DNA of 64,000 bases from Virgibacillus sp. NKC19-3 (GCF_019837165.1 NZ_JAGYHC010000001.1:1302001-1366000); one strand, 5' to 3'; numbered from the stretch's first letter, positions 17,976 through 27,379 are shown. Program-made: numbers and translations. The notes: generated from the sequence alone by a model not told the origin.

Positions 17976-18971
17976 ATGGTACAAGGAGCAACAAATTGGA
18001 ATACAGAGCTAACACAGGAATGGTTACAGGATTATGTGGATGATTGGGTATCCTTTTACAGGAAACATACCGTTGATGGCAACTTAGCATCTTATATTCC
18101 AATCTTGCAGGAAGCGAACAGAGACCATTTAGGTATTTCGATTGTTGGTGAAAATGGCATGATGATACGTTCCGGTGATGTTGAGGTGCCGTTCACTATA
18201 CAAAGTATTTCCAAAGTGTTCAGCTTTATTGTTGCTTGTATCGGACGGGGCTTGTCTTATGTACTTGACCGTGTTGATGTTGAGCCAACAGGGGAAGCGT
18301 TTAATTCGATTATGCATCTAGAAATGACACAGCTTAAAAAGCCATTTAACCCTATGATTAATGCTGGTGCAATAACCGTTACATCTATGCTGGAAGGCAA
18401 GACCTCTGATGAAAAATTGGAGCCTGTGTTTCAGTTGCTGGAACGCATGCTTGATTATCGGCCGCACTTGAATGTAGATGCGTATGAGTCAGAAAGAGAT
18501 TCATCGATGAGAAATCGAGCGATCGGGTATTATTTATTGGAAACTGGTTTCCTGGAATCAGATCTTAATATCACGTTAGAGACTTATTTTAAGCAATGCT
18601 CTATTGAAGTAACCCTCGATGACTTGGCCAGAATTGGTATGATTATTGCAAATGATGGGGAAGATCCCAGTACAAAAGAAGAAATTATTCCACGCCAGGT
18701 AGCGAGAATTGTCAAAGCGTTAATGCTGACATGTGGAATGTATGATGCATCCGGGAAATTTGCTGCCTATGTTGGAGTACCTGCAAAAAGTGGTGTTTCC
18801 GGTGGGATTATTGCAGTATCGCCACCGCGAGTCCGCAGTGAGGAATTACCTTTTGTTACGGGATGCGGGATCGGTGTATATGGCCCTGCTTTGGATGATA
18901 AGGGAAACAGTATTGCCGGTATTCGCCTGCTACGGCATATAGCTAACCAGTGGGATCTGAGCCTATTCTAA
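17976..18971 (+). CDS. glsA: Glutaminase
   Basis: A 331-residue serine-dependent (beta-lactamase-fold) glutaminase that hydrolyses glutamine to glutamate and ammonia. The catalytic Ser-x-x-Lys is in FTIQSISKVFSF (Ser77, Lys80). Other family blocks are NPMINAGAI, ESERDSSMRNRAIGYYL, LTCGMYDASGKFA and PAKSGVSGGI. The ATG at 17976 has GGAGTGG close upstream, preferable to the GTG at 17967 that lies within that site. It appears monocistronic. Confidence 0.94.
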   Translation: MVQGATNWNTELTQEWLQDYVDDWVSFYRKHTVDGNLASYIPILQEANRDHLGISIVGENGMMIRSGDVEVPFTIQSISKVFSFIVACIGRGLSYVLDRVDVEPTGEAFNSIMHLEMTQLKKPFNPMINAGAITVTSMLEGKTSDEKLEPVFQLLERMLDYRPHLNVDAYESERDSSMRNRAIGYYLLETGFLESDLNITLETYFKQCSIEVTLDDLARIGMIIANDGEDPSTKEEIIPRQVARIVKALMLTCGMYDASGKFAAYVGVPAKSGVSGGIIAVSPPRVRSEELPFVTGCGIGVYGPALDDKGNSIAGIRLLRHIANQWDLSLF

Positions 18972-18984
18972 ATACAGACTGTTG

Positions 18985-19090
18985 GTTTTGACACAAAAGA
19001 TAGAAACTGCGACGAAACTGCTATTTGCTATAATCGCCGTTCGGAGCAGCGAAGGGTGGGTGTTTTTCGCGGGCACGGCCTCAACCTCCA
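18985..19090 (+). repeat. Copy of the AACTGCGACG-core repeat, truncating the next gene
   Basis: Reads GACACAAAAGATAGAAACTG, CGACG, TATAATCGCCGTTCGG and TTTTTCGCGGGCAC in order, matching window start (minus strand) and 1810-1880 (minus strand). Its right end abuts the remnant of an SRAP gene. Confidence 0.55.
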
Positions 19091-19094
19091 ATTC

Positions 19095-19300
19095 TTTTCA
19101 CTCTGTTGCCGTTTCTACATCGTATGCCAATGATATTACCAAAAAACAAAGAAGATGAATGGTTAACACCGTATCAGCCATCTTCGGAACAAGCGCTTGA
19201 ATTCTTACAAAGAATGGAAGATAATGAATTAACAGCCTATAATATAGGAACTTATGTTAATGATGAAACGTGTGTGGAACTGATTATACAAGGAAATTAG
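19095..19300 (+). pseudogene. C-terminal remnant of an SRAP (YedK/HMCES-type) gene
   Basis: About 65 codons read FTLLPFLHRMPMILPKNKED, then EWLTPYQPSSEQALEFLQRM and TAYNIGTYVNDE. The HxRMPxIL and EWL blocks are the C-terminal hallmark of SOS-response-associated peptidase proteins that cross-link abasic DNA. The essential N-terminal Cys2 and about two thirds of the protein are missing. A repeat occupies the upstream DNA, so the repeat insertion or a deletion at it probably removed them. A start codon at 19121 exists but lacks a ribosome site. Confidence 0.75.
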
Positions 19301-19358
19301 CACATTATTCCTGTATAATATAAAAAAACATACTATATGCTAAAAGGAGAGAATACAA

Positions 19359-19655
19359 ATGAGTAAGCGTAAATTATTTCTTGGAGTTGTGACAGGAGCT
19401 GTTGTTGGAGGCTTGGTTACAATGTTTGACAGAGAGACAAGATATTATGCGAAAAATAAATTAACAACGGTAACATCAGGTACAACCTATATGGTGAAAA
19501 ATCCATCAGAAACAGTACATAATATACGTGTTGCTTTAGCGAAATTTAATGATAGTTTATCAAGTGGATCTTCCAATCTAATGAACGCATTAGAGCAGGT
19601 GGAAGATACTTTAGACAAGGTCTCAACTAAAGATAAAAGCAACGAAATAGAATAA
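19359..19655 (+). CDS. Small YtxH-like membrane-anchored protein
   Basis: A 98-residue protein with one hydrophobic, glycine-rich N-terminal segment (LFLGVVTGAVVGGLVTMF, residues 6-23) followed by a hydrophilic, probably helical tail. This is the arrangement of YtxH-type Bacillus stress proteins, but the match is by architecture only. AAAGGAGAG precedes the ATG. It ends 21 bases before the YihY-family gene, suggesting co-transcription. Confidence 0.7.
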   Translation: MSKRKLFLGVVTGAVVGGLVTMFDRETRYYAKNKLTTVTSGTTYMVKNPSETVHNIRVALAKFNDSLSSGSSNLMNALEQVEDTLDKVSTKDKSNEIE

Positions 19656-19676
19656 CATAAAGTAGGGAGAGTGGGT

Positions 19677-20489
19677 ATGGAAAAAGCAGTGGCATTTGCG
19701 AAAGGCGTATATCAACGAATTATGAATGATGATATTATAGGTTTGGCTGCACAATTGGCCTACTTTTTTCTATTATCCCTTTTCCCGTTTTTATTGTTTT
19801 TATTAACATTAGTCGGTTACTTGCCAATCGAGGAAAGCCGGGTTATTGCTGCAATCACAGATTACGCACCAGCGCAAATAACGGATTTAATTAACGCGAA
19901 TATTAGTCAATTGATCAACCAGCAAAATGGGGGGCTATTGTCGATAGGGATAATAGGTACCCTCTGGGCTGCATCTAATGCAATTAATGCACTTACGAAA
20001 GCATTAAACAAGGCGTATGAAGTGGAAGAGGATCGTTTGTTCATTGTTTCCAGATTAATTGCTATTGTGCTTACGATTGCGATGGTTCTTATCATTTGTA
20101 TAGCTTTTTTACTTCCAATTTTCGGTCAGATGATCGGAGAATCGATCTTTTCGCTTTTCGGTTTATCTGAAGGGTTTTTGACGGTTTGGGAAGCTATGCG
20201 TTGGCTTGTCTCTTCCCTTGTATTCTTTATTGTATTTCTTACGCTGTATAAGTTGGCGCCAAATATAAAAGTTTATTTTAAAAATGTTATCTGGGGTGCT
20301 CTGTTTTCCACAATCAGTTGGCAGTTGGTATCCCTCGGTTTTTCCTTCTACGTCAACAACATGGGGAACTACTCGGCAACATATGGAAGTCTGGGTGCTG
20401 TTATCGTTTTAATGATATGGCTTTATATTTCCGGAATTATAATCATGACCGGCGGTGTGATTAATGCCGTTGTTCGGAAGCATGCGTGA
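19677..20489 (+). CDS. YihY/BrkB family inner-membrane protein
   Basis: A 270-residue protein with about six membrane segments, of the family once called ribonuclease BN. Visible family features are GLAAQLAYFFLLSLFPFLLF near residue 20, LWAASNAINALTKALNKAYE near 102, and GSLGAVIVLMIWLYISG near the end. Function of the family is unsettled. The ATG at 19677 has GGGAGAG at proper distance; a GTG six bases earlier is too close. A terminator follows. Confidence 0.88.
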   Translation: MEKAVAFAKGVYQRIMNDDIIGLAAQLAYFFLLSLFPFLLFLLTLVGYLPIEESRVIAAITDYAPAQITDLINANISQLINQQNGGLLSIGIIGTLWAASNAINALTKALNKAYEVEEDRLFIVSRLIAIVLTIAMVLIICIAFLLPIFGQMIGESIFSLFGLSEGFLTVWEAMRWLVSSLVFFIVFLTLYKLAPNIKVYFKNVIWGALFSTISWQLVSLGFSFYVNNMGNYSATYGSLGAVIVLMIWLYISGIIIMTGGVINAVVRKHA

Positions 20490-20495
20490 ATGAGG

Positions 20496-20525
20496 AATAG
20501 CTGGCCGAAATGGTCAGCTATTTTA
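20496..20525 (+). terminator. Intrinsic terminator after the YihY-family gene
   Basis: AATAGCTGGCC and GGTCAGCTATT form a stem around a GAAA loop, with a TTTT tail. Confidence 0.8.
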
Positions 20526-20618
20526 AATGGAATCAAAAATTTTGAATTTTATATATGTACCTGTTACTATAATTATTAAGTTTTTTGTATAACAGATATT
20601 TTTAGGGGGGTCTATAAT

Positions 20619-21491
20619 TTGGAACATCTAAAATCATTGTCCTTTATTCTTCTATTAGCAGTCATTTTAAGTGCATGTAACAATGTGGATGGAAGTGATA
20701 CAAGCAATAGTGATGATAATAATACAGATGAAAAATGGGAAGAAATACAGGACGCTGGAGAGATTGTTGTAGGAACGGCGGGTACATTATTTCCTGCTTC
20801 GTATTATGAAGGAGAAGCCGGAAATGAGGATCAGCTTACAGGCTATGATGTCGAAGTGGCCCGGGAGATTGGAGAGCGCTTGGACTTGGAAATCAAATTC
20901 GAAATAATGGACTTTGATTCTATGTTAACAGCTTTGGATACAGGTCGGGTTGATATGATTCTAGCAGGCCCACGAGAGGAAAGCAGAGAAAAATTTGGAT
21001 TTAGCGATCCTGTTAAATACTCCTATTCCACAATGGTTGTTCGTTCAGATGATCATTCAGGAATAGAAACACTTGAAGATATAGAAGGGAAAAAAGCAGG
21101 TGGAGCAGCTACCACAGTCTATAGTGATATTTCCAGAGAATTTGGTGCTGAAGTAATTACATATGGAAACGCTCCTAATGAAGCCTATTTAAAAGATGTG
21201 AATAATGGAAGAACGGACTTCGTTATTAATGATTATTATTTGCAAAGCTTAGCTTTAACTGAATTTCCGGAGTTAGATATTGAACTACACCCTGATTTGA
21301 GATTTCACTCTACTACGAATAATGTTGTGATGGATAAAGAAGCTGACGAGTTCTTGGAAAACGTAAATGAGATCATAGCTGATATGAAAGAAGATGGTAC
21401 GCTTACTGAAATATCAGCGGATTTTTTTGAAGGCAACGATGTTTCTAAAGAACCGGAAGAGGACATTATCGAAATAGAAGGGATTGAGTAA
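20619..21491 (+). CDS. Amino-acid ABC transporter substrate-binding lipoprotein
   Basis: A 290-residue lipoprotein of the bacterial solute-binding family 3. The lipobox VILSAC puts the lipid-modified cysteine at Cys20, followed by an Asp/Asn/Ser-rich linker. The binding domain includes GYDVEVAREIGERLDLEIKF, the start of lobe 2 at IEGKKAGG, and DFVINDYYLQSLAL. The start is TTG, eight bases after AGGGGGG. It is followed by one permease gene; no ATPase gene is adjacent. Polar amino acids are the usual ligands. Confidence 0.88.
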   Translation: MEHLKSLSFILLLAVILSACNNVDGSDTSNSDDNNTDEKWEEIQDAGEIVVGTAGTLFPASYYEGEAGNEDQLTGYDVEVAREIGERLDLEIKFEIMDFDSMLTALDTGRVDMILAGPREESREKFGFSDPVKYSYSTMVVRSDDHSGIETLEDIEGKKAGGAATTVYSDISREFGAEVITYGNAPNEAYLKDVNNGRTDFVINDYYLQSLALTEFPELDIELHPDLRFHSTTNNVVMDKEADEFLENVNEIIADMKEDGTLTEISADFFEGNDVSKEPEEDIIEIEGIE

Positions 21492-21564
21492 TTTCAGCAA
21501 CACTTGTAATATCAAGAAGGTCTTAAAGAGATAGAAAAGGATTAGAACAATAGGAGAATTGCTA

Positions 21565-22248
21565 ATGAACGTTAATGGGTTTGATTTCGGTGGCTTATTT
21601 GATGTAGAACTGGCTTTGGAAAGTTTGCCTTTTATTCTTGAAGGATTGCCAATGACGCTTCTTGTCGCTCTTATTGGAATGATGATCGGGCTTGTGCTGG
21701 GGTTGTTATTGGCATTAGCACGCGGTTCGAAGCGATTTGTGCTTCGATGGCCGGCCCGTCTTTATATATCATTTATGCGGGGAACGCCAATGCTTGTATT
21801 TTTATTTATATTATATTTTGGTTTGCCTGTCGTTGGGGTTGAATTATCTGCAATAGTGGCAGCCTCCATTGGTTTTGGCTTAAACAGTGCAGCTTACATT
21901 GCGGAAATTGATCGTTCTGCTCTAAATAGTATTGATAATGGGCAATGGGAATCAGCGAGAGCTTTGAATATGAGTTACTGGCCAACGCTGAGAACAATCA
22001 TCTTGCCACAGGCAACAAGAATAGCCATTCCTCCATTAACAAGTGTGTTTATGGATGTTGTGAAGGGGACGTCCTTAGCGGCAGTCATTACAGTGCCGGA
22101 ATTGTTCCAAAAAACACAGATTGTTGCCGGAAGAGAATTTGATGCAATGACGATGTATGTCTTGGTCGCCCTTATTTATTGGCCGATATGCATATTAATT
22201 GGATTCATGCAGGATCGTTTAGAACTGAAATATAGCAGGTTTTTGTAA
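21565..22248 (+). CDS. Amino-acid ABC transporter permease (HisM/GlnP family)
   Basis: A 227-residue integral membrane protein with about five segments. The coupling (EAA) loop reads SARALNMSYWPTLRTIILPQ with the typical glycine replaced, and the family N-terminal block is LEGLPMTLLVALIGMMIG. The ATG at 21565 follows TAGGAG. It pairs with the upstream binding lipoprotein (73-base gap), while the ATP-binding subunit must be encoded elsewhere. Confidence 0.9.
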   Translation: MNVNGFDFGGLFDVELALESLPFILEGLPMTLLVALIGMMIGLVLGLLLALARGSKRFVLRWPARLYISFMRGTPMLVFLFILYFGLPVVGVELSAIVAASIGFGLNSAAYIAEIDRSALNSIDNGQWESARALNMSYWPTLRTIILPQATRIAIPPLTSVFMDVVKGTSLAAVITVPELFQKTQIVAGREFDAMTMYVLVALIYWPICILIGFMQDRLELKYSRFL

Positions 22249-22254
22249 ATTGAA

Positions 22255-22447
22255 AGGCTAGGAGCAAAAGCATAGGTGAGACACCTAAAGACGCGGTAGC
22301 GCTCTTTTTTCGAGGAGTGCTGCCCTCTTCGAAAACACTTGCAACTCAACGGGTACAAGGGGTCTCACCAGCCGCTCTAAGGTGCGCGACGTATATTTTT
22401 AGATGCGGCGTTCATTCGGGATGTTATTTGTTACAAAACACTTTTGT
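22255..22447 (+). repeat. MITE-like repeat copy
   Basis: Contains GCATAGGTGAGACACCTAAA, GACGCGGTAGCG, CTCACCAGCCGCTCTAAGGT and the right end ACAAAACACTTTTGTTTCAG. The same order of blocks is seen (minus strand) at 55408-55612 and partly at 39721-39912. It lies between the convergent permease and MFS genes and overlaps the region where terminators would be. Confidence 0.55.
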
Positions 22448-22448
22448 T

Positions 22449-23609
22449 TCAGCTCCTTTGTTTAAAATAAATCGCTAATATAATAACGATTAGTATGGCA
22501 ACAATCAAATAAAAGAAAGAAGCGCCTGGGAACATATCAACATACCAACCGCCTAATAAAGGTCCACTAATGCTTCCCAAACTGAACGTGATTCCCACCA
22601 TCAAGTTCCCTGCAGGAAGCAAATTTCCCGGCAGTAAATCAGTCATATAGGAGATCCCCAGTGAAAATAATGACCCGACTAACATTCCGGATAGCGTAAA
22701 CAGTATAAATAAAGCAACAGGCGATGATTCTAAAGTTGCAGCCAGAGCAAAGCAAGCCATTCCTGCGGTTAAAACAAAGAGTAGGATATTTCGTCGTCCA
22801 AATCGATCGCTTAACATACCAAGTGGCAGCTGGGTGATAAGACTTCCAGCTGCAAAGCAAGGAATAATAAGGGATAAAATATCGACATCATGCCCAATAC
22901 GCATCCCATAAATTGGAAAAATACTATGTAGTGACGCTTCAAGAAATCCATACCCAAACCCCGGAAGTAGCGCTACCCAAGCTATTTTTCCTGTCTGGAG
23001 GAATCTTCCAAAAGAGGAATTTGTCGTACGTACTGTATCGATTTCTTGCTCAGGCCATGTATTGCGTACAAATAACATCGATGACCATACAAGCATACTT
23101 AGAACTGCTGATACGATAAAAGGAAGGGCTTCATGTACGTCTAATAATTGTGTCATTAGCGGGCCAAGGGTGAAGCCTAATCCGAAGAACATCCCGTAAT
23201 AGGCAATGCTTCTGCCTCTCGTTTCTTTTGTTGCTGTTGTGGTAATCCAAGTTTGCGTTCCAAAGTGTAACATCTGATCCCCGATACCAACTGTTACTCG
23301 AAGTATAAACCAGAACCATAAGGCTTTCCAAAACGGAAATAGAGCCAAGGAAATAAAAACAAGCATACCGCCGACGATAATAACAGGCTTGAACCCGAAT
23401 CGTTGCATTGGTTTTTCCATAAATGGAGAAGCTAAAAGCACACCAATATATAGCCCAGTAGCATGTAATCCATTAACAGAAGATGGGACGCCATGTTGTT
23501 CCAAAATAACGGAAAGCAGTGGCAATAACATCCCCTGTGAAAAGCCGGAAACCGTAACAAGTGCAATTAAAATCCAAAATCTAGTTTTTGCAGATACCAT
23601 TTCGTTCAT
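22449..23609 (-). CDS. Major facilitator superfamily transporter
   Basis: A 386-residue protein with 12 predicted membrane segments. MFS signatures are visible: the loop 2-3 motif is degenerate (FMEKPMQRFGFKPVI), and the loop 8-9 motif is good (GMLSDRFGRRN). Drug or sugar efflux type cannot be told from the sequence. The gene order MFS, OsmC, yfkD-like, pdaA recalls the B. subtilis yfj/yfk region, where yfkF is an MFS protein. No obvious ribosome site precedes the first ATG; the ATG at 23600 is a possible alternative start. Confidence 0.85.
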   Translation of the reverse strand: MNEMVSAKTRFWILIALVTVSGFSQGMLLPLLSVILEQHGVPSSVNGLHATGLYIGVLLASPFMEKPMQRFGFKPVIIVGGMLVFISLALFPFWKALWFWFILRVTVGIGDQMLHFGTQTWITTTATKETRGRSIAYYGMFFGLGFTLGPLMTQLLDVHEALPFIVSAVLSMLVWSSMLFVRNTWPEQEIDTVRTTNSSFGRFLQTGKIAWVALLPGFGYGFLEASLHSIFPIYGMRIGHDVDILSLIIPCFAAGSLITQLPLGMLSDRFGRRNILLFVLTAGMACFALAATLESSPVALFILFTLSGMLVGSLFSLGISYMTDLLPGNLLPAGNLMVGITFSLGSISGPLLGGWYVDMFPGASFFYLIVAILIVIILAIYFKQRS

Positions 23610-23757
23610 CCATTCGTGTTGTCATTTACATAATCTAATTTAATTGGTTTCGTAAGAGAGGTCAATGTTTAGGAACTGCTATTTCAATGAAATTAAGTTA
23701 TGATGGAAACAATAATGGGAATATATCAGTACAACCATAAAAATGGAGGGAAATAAC

Positions 23758-24150
23758 ATGGAATTTTATTTGAAAGAAAATGGCATGCGAGTAGATTTAA
23801 ACTATGGGGAATTAAGTATCTCGGGAAATGAGGATGATGGATTCCGTCCATTTCAATTAATGGTTGCTTCTATAGCTGGCTGTAGCGGATCCGTATTTCG
23901 TAAAATATTGAAAAAACAGCGTATGGAAATTGAAGATCTTACTATCCATGCGGATGTCGTTCGAAATCCGGAAGAAGCCAATCGTATTGAGGAAATTGCC
24001 TTGGTTTTTACGGTGAAGGGATATAATTTAAACCCACAAAAATTAGATAAAAACCTGGAGCTATCTCGAAAAAATTGTTCGATGGTCCGTTCAGTAGAGG
24101 ATAGTATTAACATAACAGAGCGAATTGAAAGCATTGAATTAAGCCGGTAA
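23758..24150 (+). CDS. OsmC family peroxiredoxin-like protein
   Basis: A 130-residue OsmC/Ohr-fold protein. The two family cysteines are visible in SIAGCSGSVFRKIL and RKNCSMVRSV, with FRPFQLMVAS before the first, as in OsmC/YhfA-type hydroperoxide reductases. GGAGGG lies seven bases before the ATG at 23758. It is monocistronic. Confidence 0.85.
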   Translation: MEFYLKENGMRVDLNYGELSISGNEDDGFRPFQLMVASIAGCSGSVFRKILKKQRMEIEDLTIHADVVRNPEEANRIEEIALVFTVKGYNLNPQKLDKNLELSRKNCSMVRSVEDSINITERIESIELSR

Positions 24151-24213
24151 AAAATCAAGGTATAATATTCATGTATCCGAAAATGCTATAGGAAAAGGAA
24201 AGGAATGGGATAC

Positions 24214-25026
24214 ATGAAAAGAAGTCATTATGCAATTGTAGCAATTGTATGCTTTTATGCACTTTTATTACCGGTAATTAGTTTTGCTGAGGAAAAGGAA
24301 GATGAGGGAGAGAAAAACGGGAGTGACACTTTTGAACCACCGAGCCATGTCCTTACGATATCGAAGGAAAATACATTTCCCAATTCAGGTGAGGATCAAG
24401 AGGTCATTGAGCCGAGCGAATTAACGCAGGAATTAATAGATGAACTGGATATACCGATTGAAAATCCTGAATTAATAAAGATGTTAAATGAGACAACCTT
24501 AGATCCGTCCCCGATTGGATTTGGCTATCGCGGCATGGTGTACGTTGGAAGATGGCCACTCAATTATGAATCATCGGACACAACTGTGAATTGGGAGTAT
24601 CAGGGTATAAATACGAATGAACTCAATAATCTGGGTGGGGACACTGACCAGGAAATGAATTATGTACAACAAGAGGATAAAGAAATAAAGGGTGCACTTA
24701 CCAACAAAATTTCTGACCCTGAAGATGTAAAAAAGATGATGTTATCAAAGGCTGAGGCAAAGACAGAACTACCACTTTCTTATGAGACAACCATTGGAAA
24801 AAATACAAAAAAAGATAATTCATATAATGTTCCTGTCAAAAAACAAGCCGAATTGCAAGCATATGCTCCAGCTGTAAATGAAAAAGGACAAGTGACTTTT
24901 GGTGAAGTTTATATTGAATTAAAAGGAACGAAAAAGTCCATTGCTATCAAAAATGTAACAAAGCAGGGCATCGGTTCATGGATACCAGTTCAAGATCATA
25001 TTTCTTTCTCTTTCCAGTTGAAATAG
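24214..25026 (+). CDS. yfkD: YfkD-like exported protein
   Basis: A 270-residue protein with an N-terminal signal peptide (MKRSHYAIVAIVCFYALLLP, cleavage probably after VISFA). Characteristic YfkD text as remembered from Bacillus includes PSHVLTISKENTFPNS, DPSPIGFGYRGMVYVGRWPL and NYESSDTTVNWEYQ. Its function is unknown. The ATG at 24214 is spaced correctly from AAAGGAA; the ATG at 24205 is too close. Genes of the yfk/yfj region of B. subtilis (MFS, pdaA) surround it. A terminator follows. Confidence 0.8.
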   Translation: MKRSHYAIVAIVCFYALLLPVISFAEEKEDEGEKNGSDTFEPPSHVLTISKENTFPNSGEDQEVIEPSELTQELIDELDIPIENPELIKMLNETTLDPSPIGFGYRGMVYVGRWPLNYESSDTTVNWEYQGINTNELNNLGGDTDQEMNYVQQEDKEIKGALTNKISDPEDVKKMMLSKAEAKTELPLSYETTIGKNTKKDNSYNVPVKKQAELQAYAPAVNEKGQVTFGEVYIELKGTKKSIAIKNVTKQGIGSWIPVQDHISFSFQLK

Positions 25027-25036
25027 TATTAATCGA

Positions 25037-25072
25037 AAGAACCCTTTACGACGTTTATAGGGTTCTTTTTAT
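25037..25072 (+). terminator. Intrinsic terminator after yfkD
   Basis: AAAGAACCCT and AGGGTTCTTT stem followed by further T residues. Confidence 0.85.
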
Positions 25073-25186
25073 GTACCTAAATTTTAAAAAATAGGGTTGA
25101 TTTTTATACTTTAATGCTTTATCATGATGAAGTGTAATAAATGAATATCAACAGGAAAAGGAAAGAGATAGAGAGGAGAAGCATGT

Positions 25187-26500
25187 ATGGAGTGGGTTGT
25201 CGTTGTCTCGGTGTTCGTTATGATTATTCTTAGTTTACTGCGAGTAAATGTCATTATAGCAATCATAGCAGCCTCTATTACAGCCGGTTTAATGGCAGGA
25301 CTAGATATCGTCGATTCGATTGAAACAATGGTAGCTGGGATGGGAGGGCAGGCGAATACAGCGTTAAGCTATATTTTGCTTGGTGCTTTTGCCGTGGCAA
25401 TTAGCTACACGGGCATAACTACTATTCTCGTAAACTTTCTTATTCGTGTATTAACAGGTAAGAAAACGATGCTAATGTTGGCTATCGCTGGGGTCGCATC
25501 ATTATCACAGAATTTAGTACCTGTGCATATTGCATTCGTACCAATTTTAATTCCGCCATTATTAAAACTTTTTGATCAAATGCGTGTGGATCGTCGCGGG
25601 GTTGCAACTGCGCTTACCTTTGGATTAAAAGCGCCCTATGTTATGATTCCAGCAGGCTTTGGGCTTCTTTTTCACAACACCATTGTAGATGGCATGGAAC
25701 AAAATGGAGCAGCACCAATAACCGTGAAGGAAACGGCTTTAGCTATGCTTACTCCTGGTTTAGGTATGGTTCTCGGTCTACTGATCGCTATATTTATAAC
25801 CTACCGTAAGGACCGAGATCCTGTGGAGGGGGCAAGTGGAACCGGAAATGTTCTAATTGAACCTGAAGTGGAAAAAGTTACGTTTAATATCAAACATTTT
25901 CTAACCCTCGTTGCTATTGTAGCTGCGTTGGTTGTGCAAATTATTACAGATAATTTAATTGCTGGTGCGTTGACTGGGTTGGTACTAATGTTTGCCTTCA
26001 TTGTTGTACCATTTAAGAATGGTGATCGCATTGTCGGAGAAGGGATTAGCATGATGGGGATGATTGCATTTGTTATGCTAGTTGCGTCCGGATTCGGGAA
26101 TGTTTTAAAGGAAACGGGAGCAGTTGATGCGTTAATTGAAGCAACCTCGGGATTTTTAGGTGATAATCAAGCAATGATTGCATTTATATTATTATTTGTT
26201 GGTTTACTTGTAACAATGGGAATAGGTTCATCCTTTGGTACCATACCGATTCTTGCCACATTATATGTGCCAATATGTATGGCAGCTGGATTTTCTCCAT
26301 TGGCAACAGCAGCTTTAATCGGTACAGCTGGAGCTCTGGGTGATGCAGGTTCACCGGCTTCAGACAGTACGCTTGGGTCAACAGCTGGTTTAAACGCAGA
26401 TGGAAAGCATCATCACATCTGGGATACCGTTGTTCCGACATTCATCCACTTTAATATTCCATTGTTTCTATTTGGATGGATAGCCGCACTTCTATTATAA
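25187..26500 (+). CDS. Na+/H+ antiporter family protein (YuiF-like)
   Basis: A 437-residue membrane protein with about 11 segments. It has two inverted halves, with helix-break motifs VASLSQNLVPVHIAFVPILI and GIGSSFGTIPILATLYVPI and the conserved GALGDAGSPASDSTLG-type motif near residues 383-398, typical of the NhaC/YuiF (Na_H_antiporter) families. In halotolerant bacilli such proteins export sodium or exchange amino acids; the substrate is not decided here. GAGAGGAGAAGC precedes the ATG. PdaA follows closely. Confidence 0.85.
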   Translation: MEWVVVVSVFVMIILSLLRVNVIIAIIAASITAGLMAGLDIVDSIETMVAGMGGQANTALSYILLGAFAVAISYTGITTILVNFLIRVLTGKKTMLMLAIAGVASLSQNLVPVHIAFVPILIPPLLKLFDQMRVDRRGVATALTFGLKAPYVMIPAGFGLLFHNTIVDGMEQNGAAPITVKETALAMLTPGLGMVLGLLIAIFITYRKDRDPVEGASGTGNVLIEPEVEKVTFNIKHFLTLVAIVAALVVQIITDNLIAGALTGLVLMFAFIVVPFKNGDRIVGEGISMMGMIAFVMLVASGFGNVLKETGAVDALIEATSGFLGDNQAMIAFILLFVGLLVTMGIGSSFGTIPILATLYVPICMAAGFSPLATAALIGTAGALGDAGSPASDSTLGSTAGLNADGKHHHIWDTVVPTFIHFNIPLFLFGWIAALLL

Positions 26501-26554
26501 GTGAATAATTACGTGAAAAAAGGTAAAGGTAAGAAAAAAAGAAGGTGGGTTGTT

Positions 26555-27355
26555 ATGCGGAAATATACGCTTATGACAATCGTCATCGTTTTTCTTACCT
26601 TTTTTATTGGCGGCCTGCAGTTAGAGGCTAAGGCTTCTAATGGGTATGGATGGGGATTTAAAAAAAATACAGATCATAAAGTCCCTGATATAGGGAGCTA
26701 CCAGGATATCTTAAAAAAATACGGTTCCTATTATGCAGATGATTCTGGTGAGAAGAATATTTACTTAACCTTTGACAATGGATATGAAGAAGGGTATACG
26801 GATGATGTGTTAGATGTTTTGCATAAAGAAGATGTACCAGCAACTTTTTTTGTGACAGGACATTATGTGGAGGATCAACCAGATCTCATCGAACGAATGG
26901 TAGATGAAGGTCACACTATTGGAAACCACTCTTATCATCATCCGGATTTCACAACAATATCCAAGGAATCCATAAAAGAGGAGCTTGAGTCTTTGAAAAA
27001 AGCGGTTGCAGAGGTGTCTGATCAGAAAGATTTAAAGTATCTCAGGCCTCCAAAAGGAACGTTTAATGAAGAAACGTTGGAATGGGCAAATGAATTGGGG
27101 TACATTCATGTGTTTTGGTCATTGGCCTTTGTTGATTGGGAGACGGGCAATCAAAAAGGATGGGAATATGCCTTTAACGAAATTATGGATCAAATTCATC
27201 CCGGTGCTATTATACTCCTGCACGCGGTTTCAGCCGATAACGCAGCAGCATTGGAGCATTTAATTCAAGAATTGAGAGAACAGGGGTATAGTTTTAAAAG
27301 CTTGGATGATATGGTAATAAAAGATAAAATCCCTGAAGGTATTTATGGATTCTAA
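26555..27355 (+). CDS. pdaA: Delta-lactam-biosynthetic de-N-acetylase PdaA
   Basis: A 266-residue polysaccharide deacetylase. A signal peptide (MRKYTLMTIVIVFLTFFIGG) precedes KNIYLTFDNGYEEGYTDDVL, where the usual NodB motif-1 Asp-Asp is Asp-Asn as in PdaA enzymes. The metal site HSYHHPDF and RPPKGTF follow, and HPGAIILLHAVS is the last motif. PdaA deacetylates N-acetylmuramic acid so that muramic delta-lactam forms in the spore cortex. The ATG at 26555 follows GAAGGTGGG. Supports a spore-forming host. Confidence 0.92.
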   Translation: MRKYTLMTIVIVFLTFFIGGLQLEAKASNGYGWGFKKNTDHKVPDIGSYQDILKKYGSYYADDSGEKNIYLTFDNGYEEGYTDDVLDVLHKEDVPATFFVTGHYVEDQPDLIERMVDEGHTIGNHSYHHPDFTTISKESIKEELESLKKAVAEVSDQKDLKYLRPPKGTFNEETLEWANELGYIHVFWSLAFVDWETGNQKGWEYAFNEIMDQIHPGAIILLHAVSADNAAALEHLIQELREQGYSFKSLDDMVIKDKIPEGIYGF

Positions 27356-27379
27356 TTAACGAGTGTCTTCTAAGAGCGT

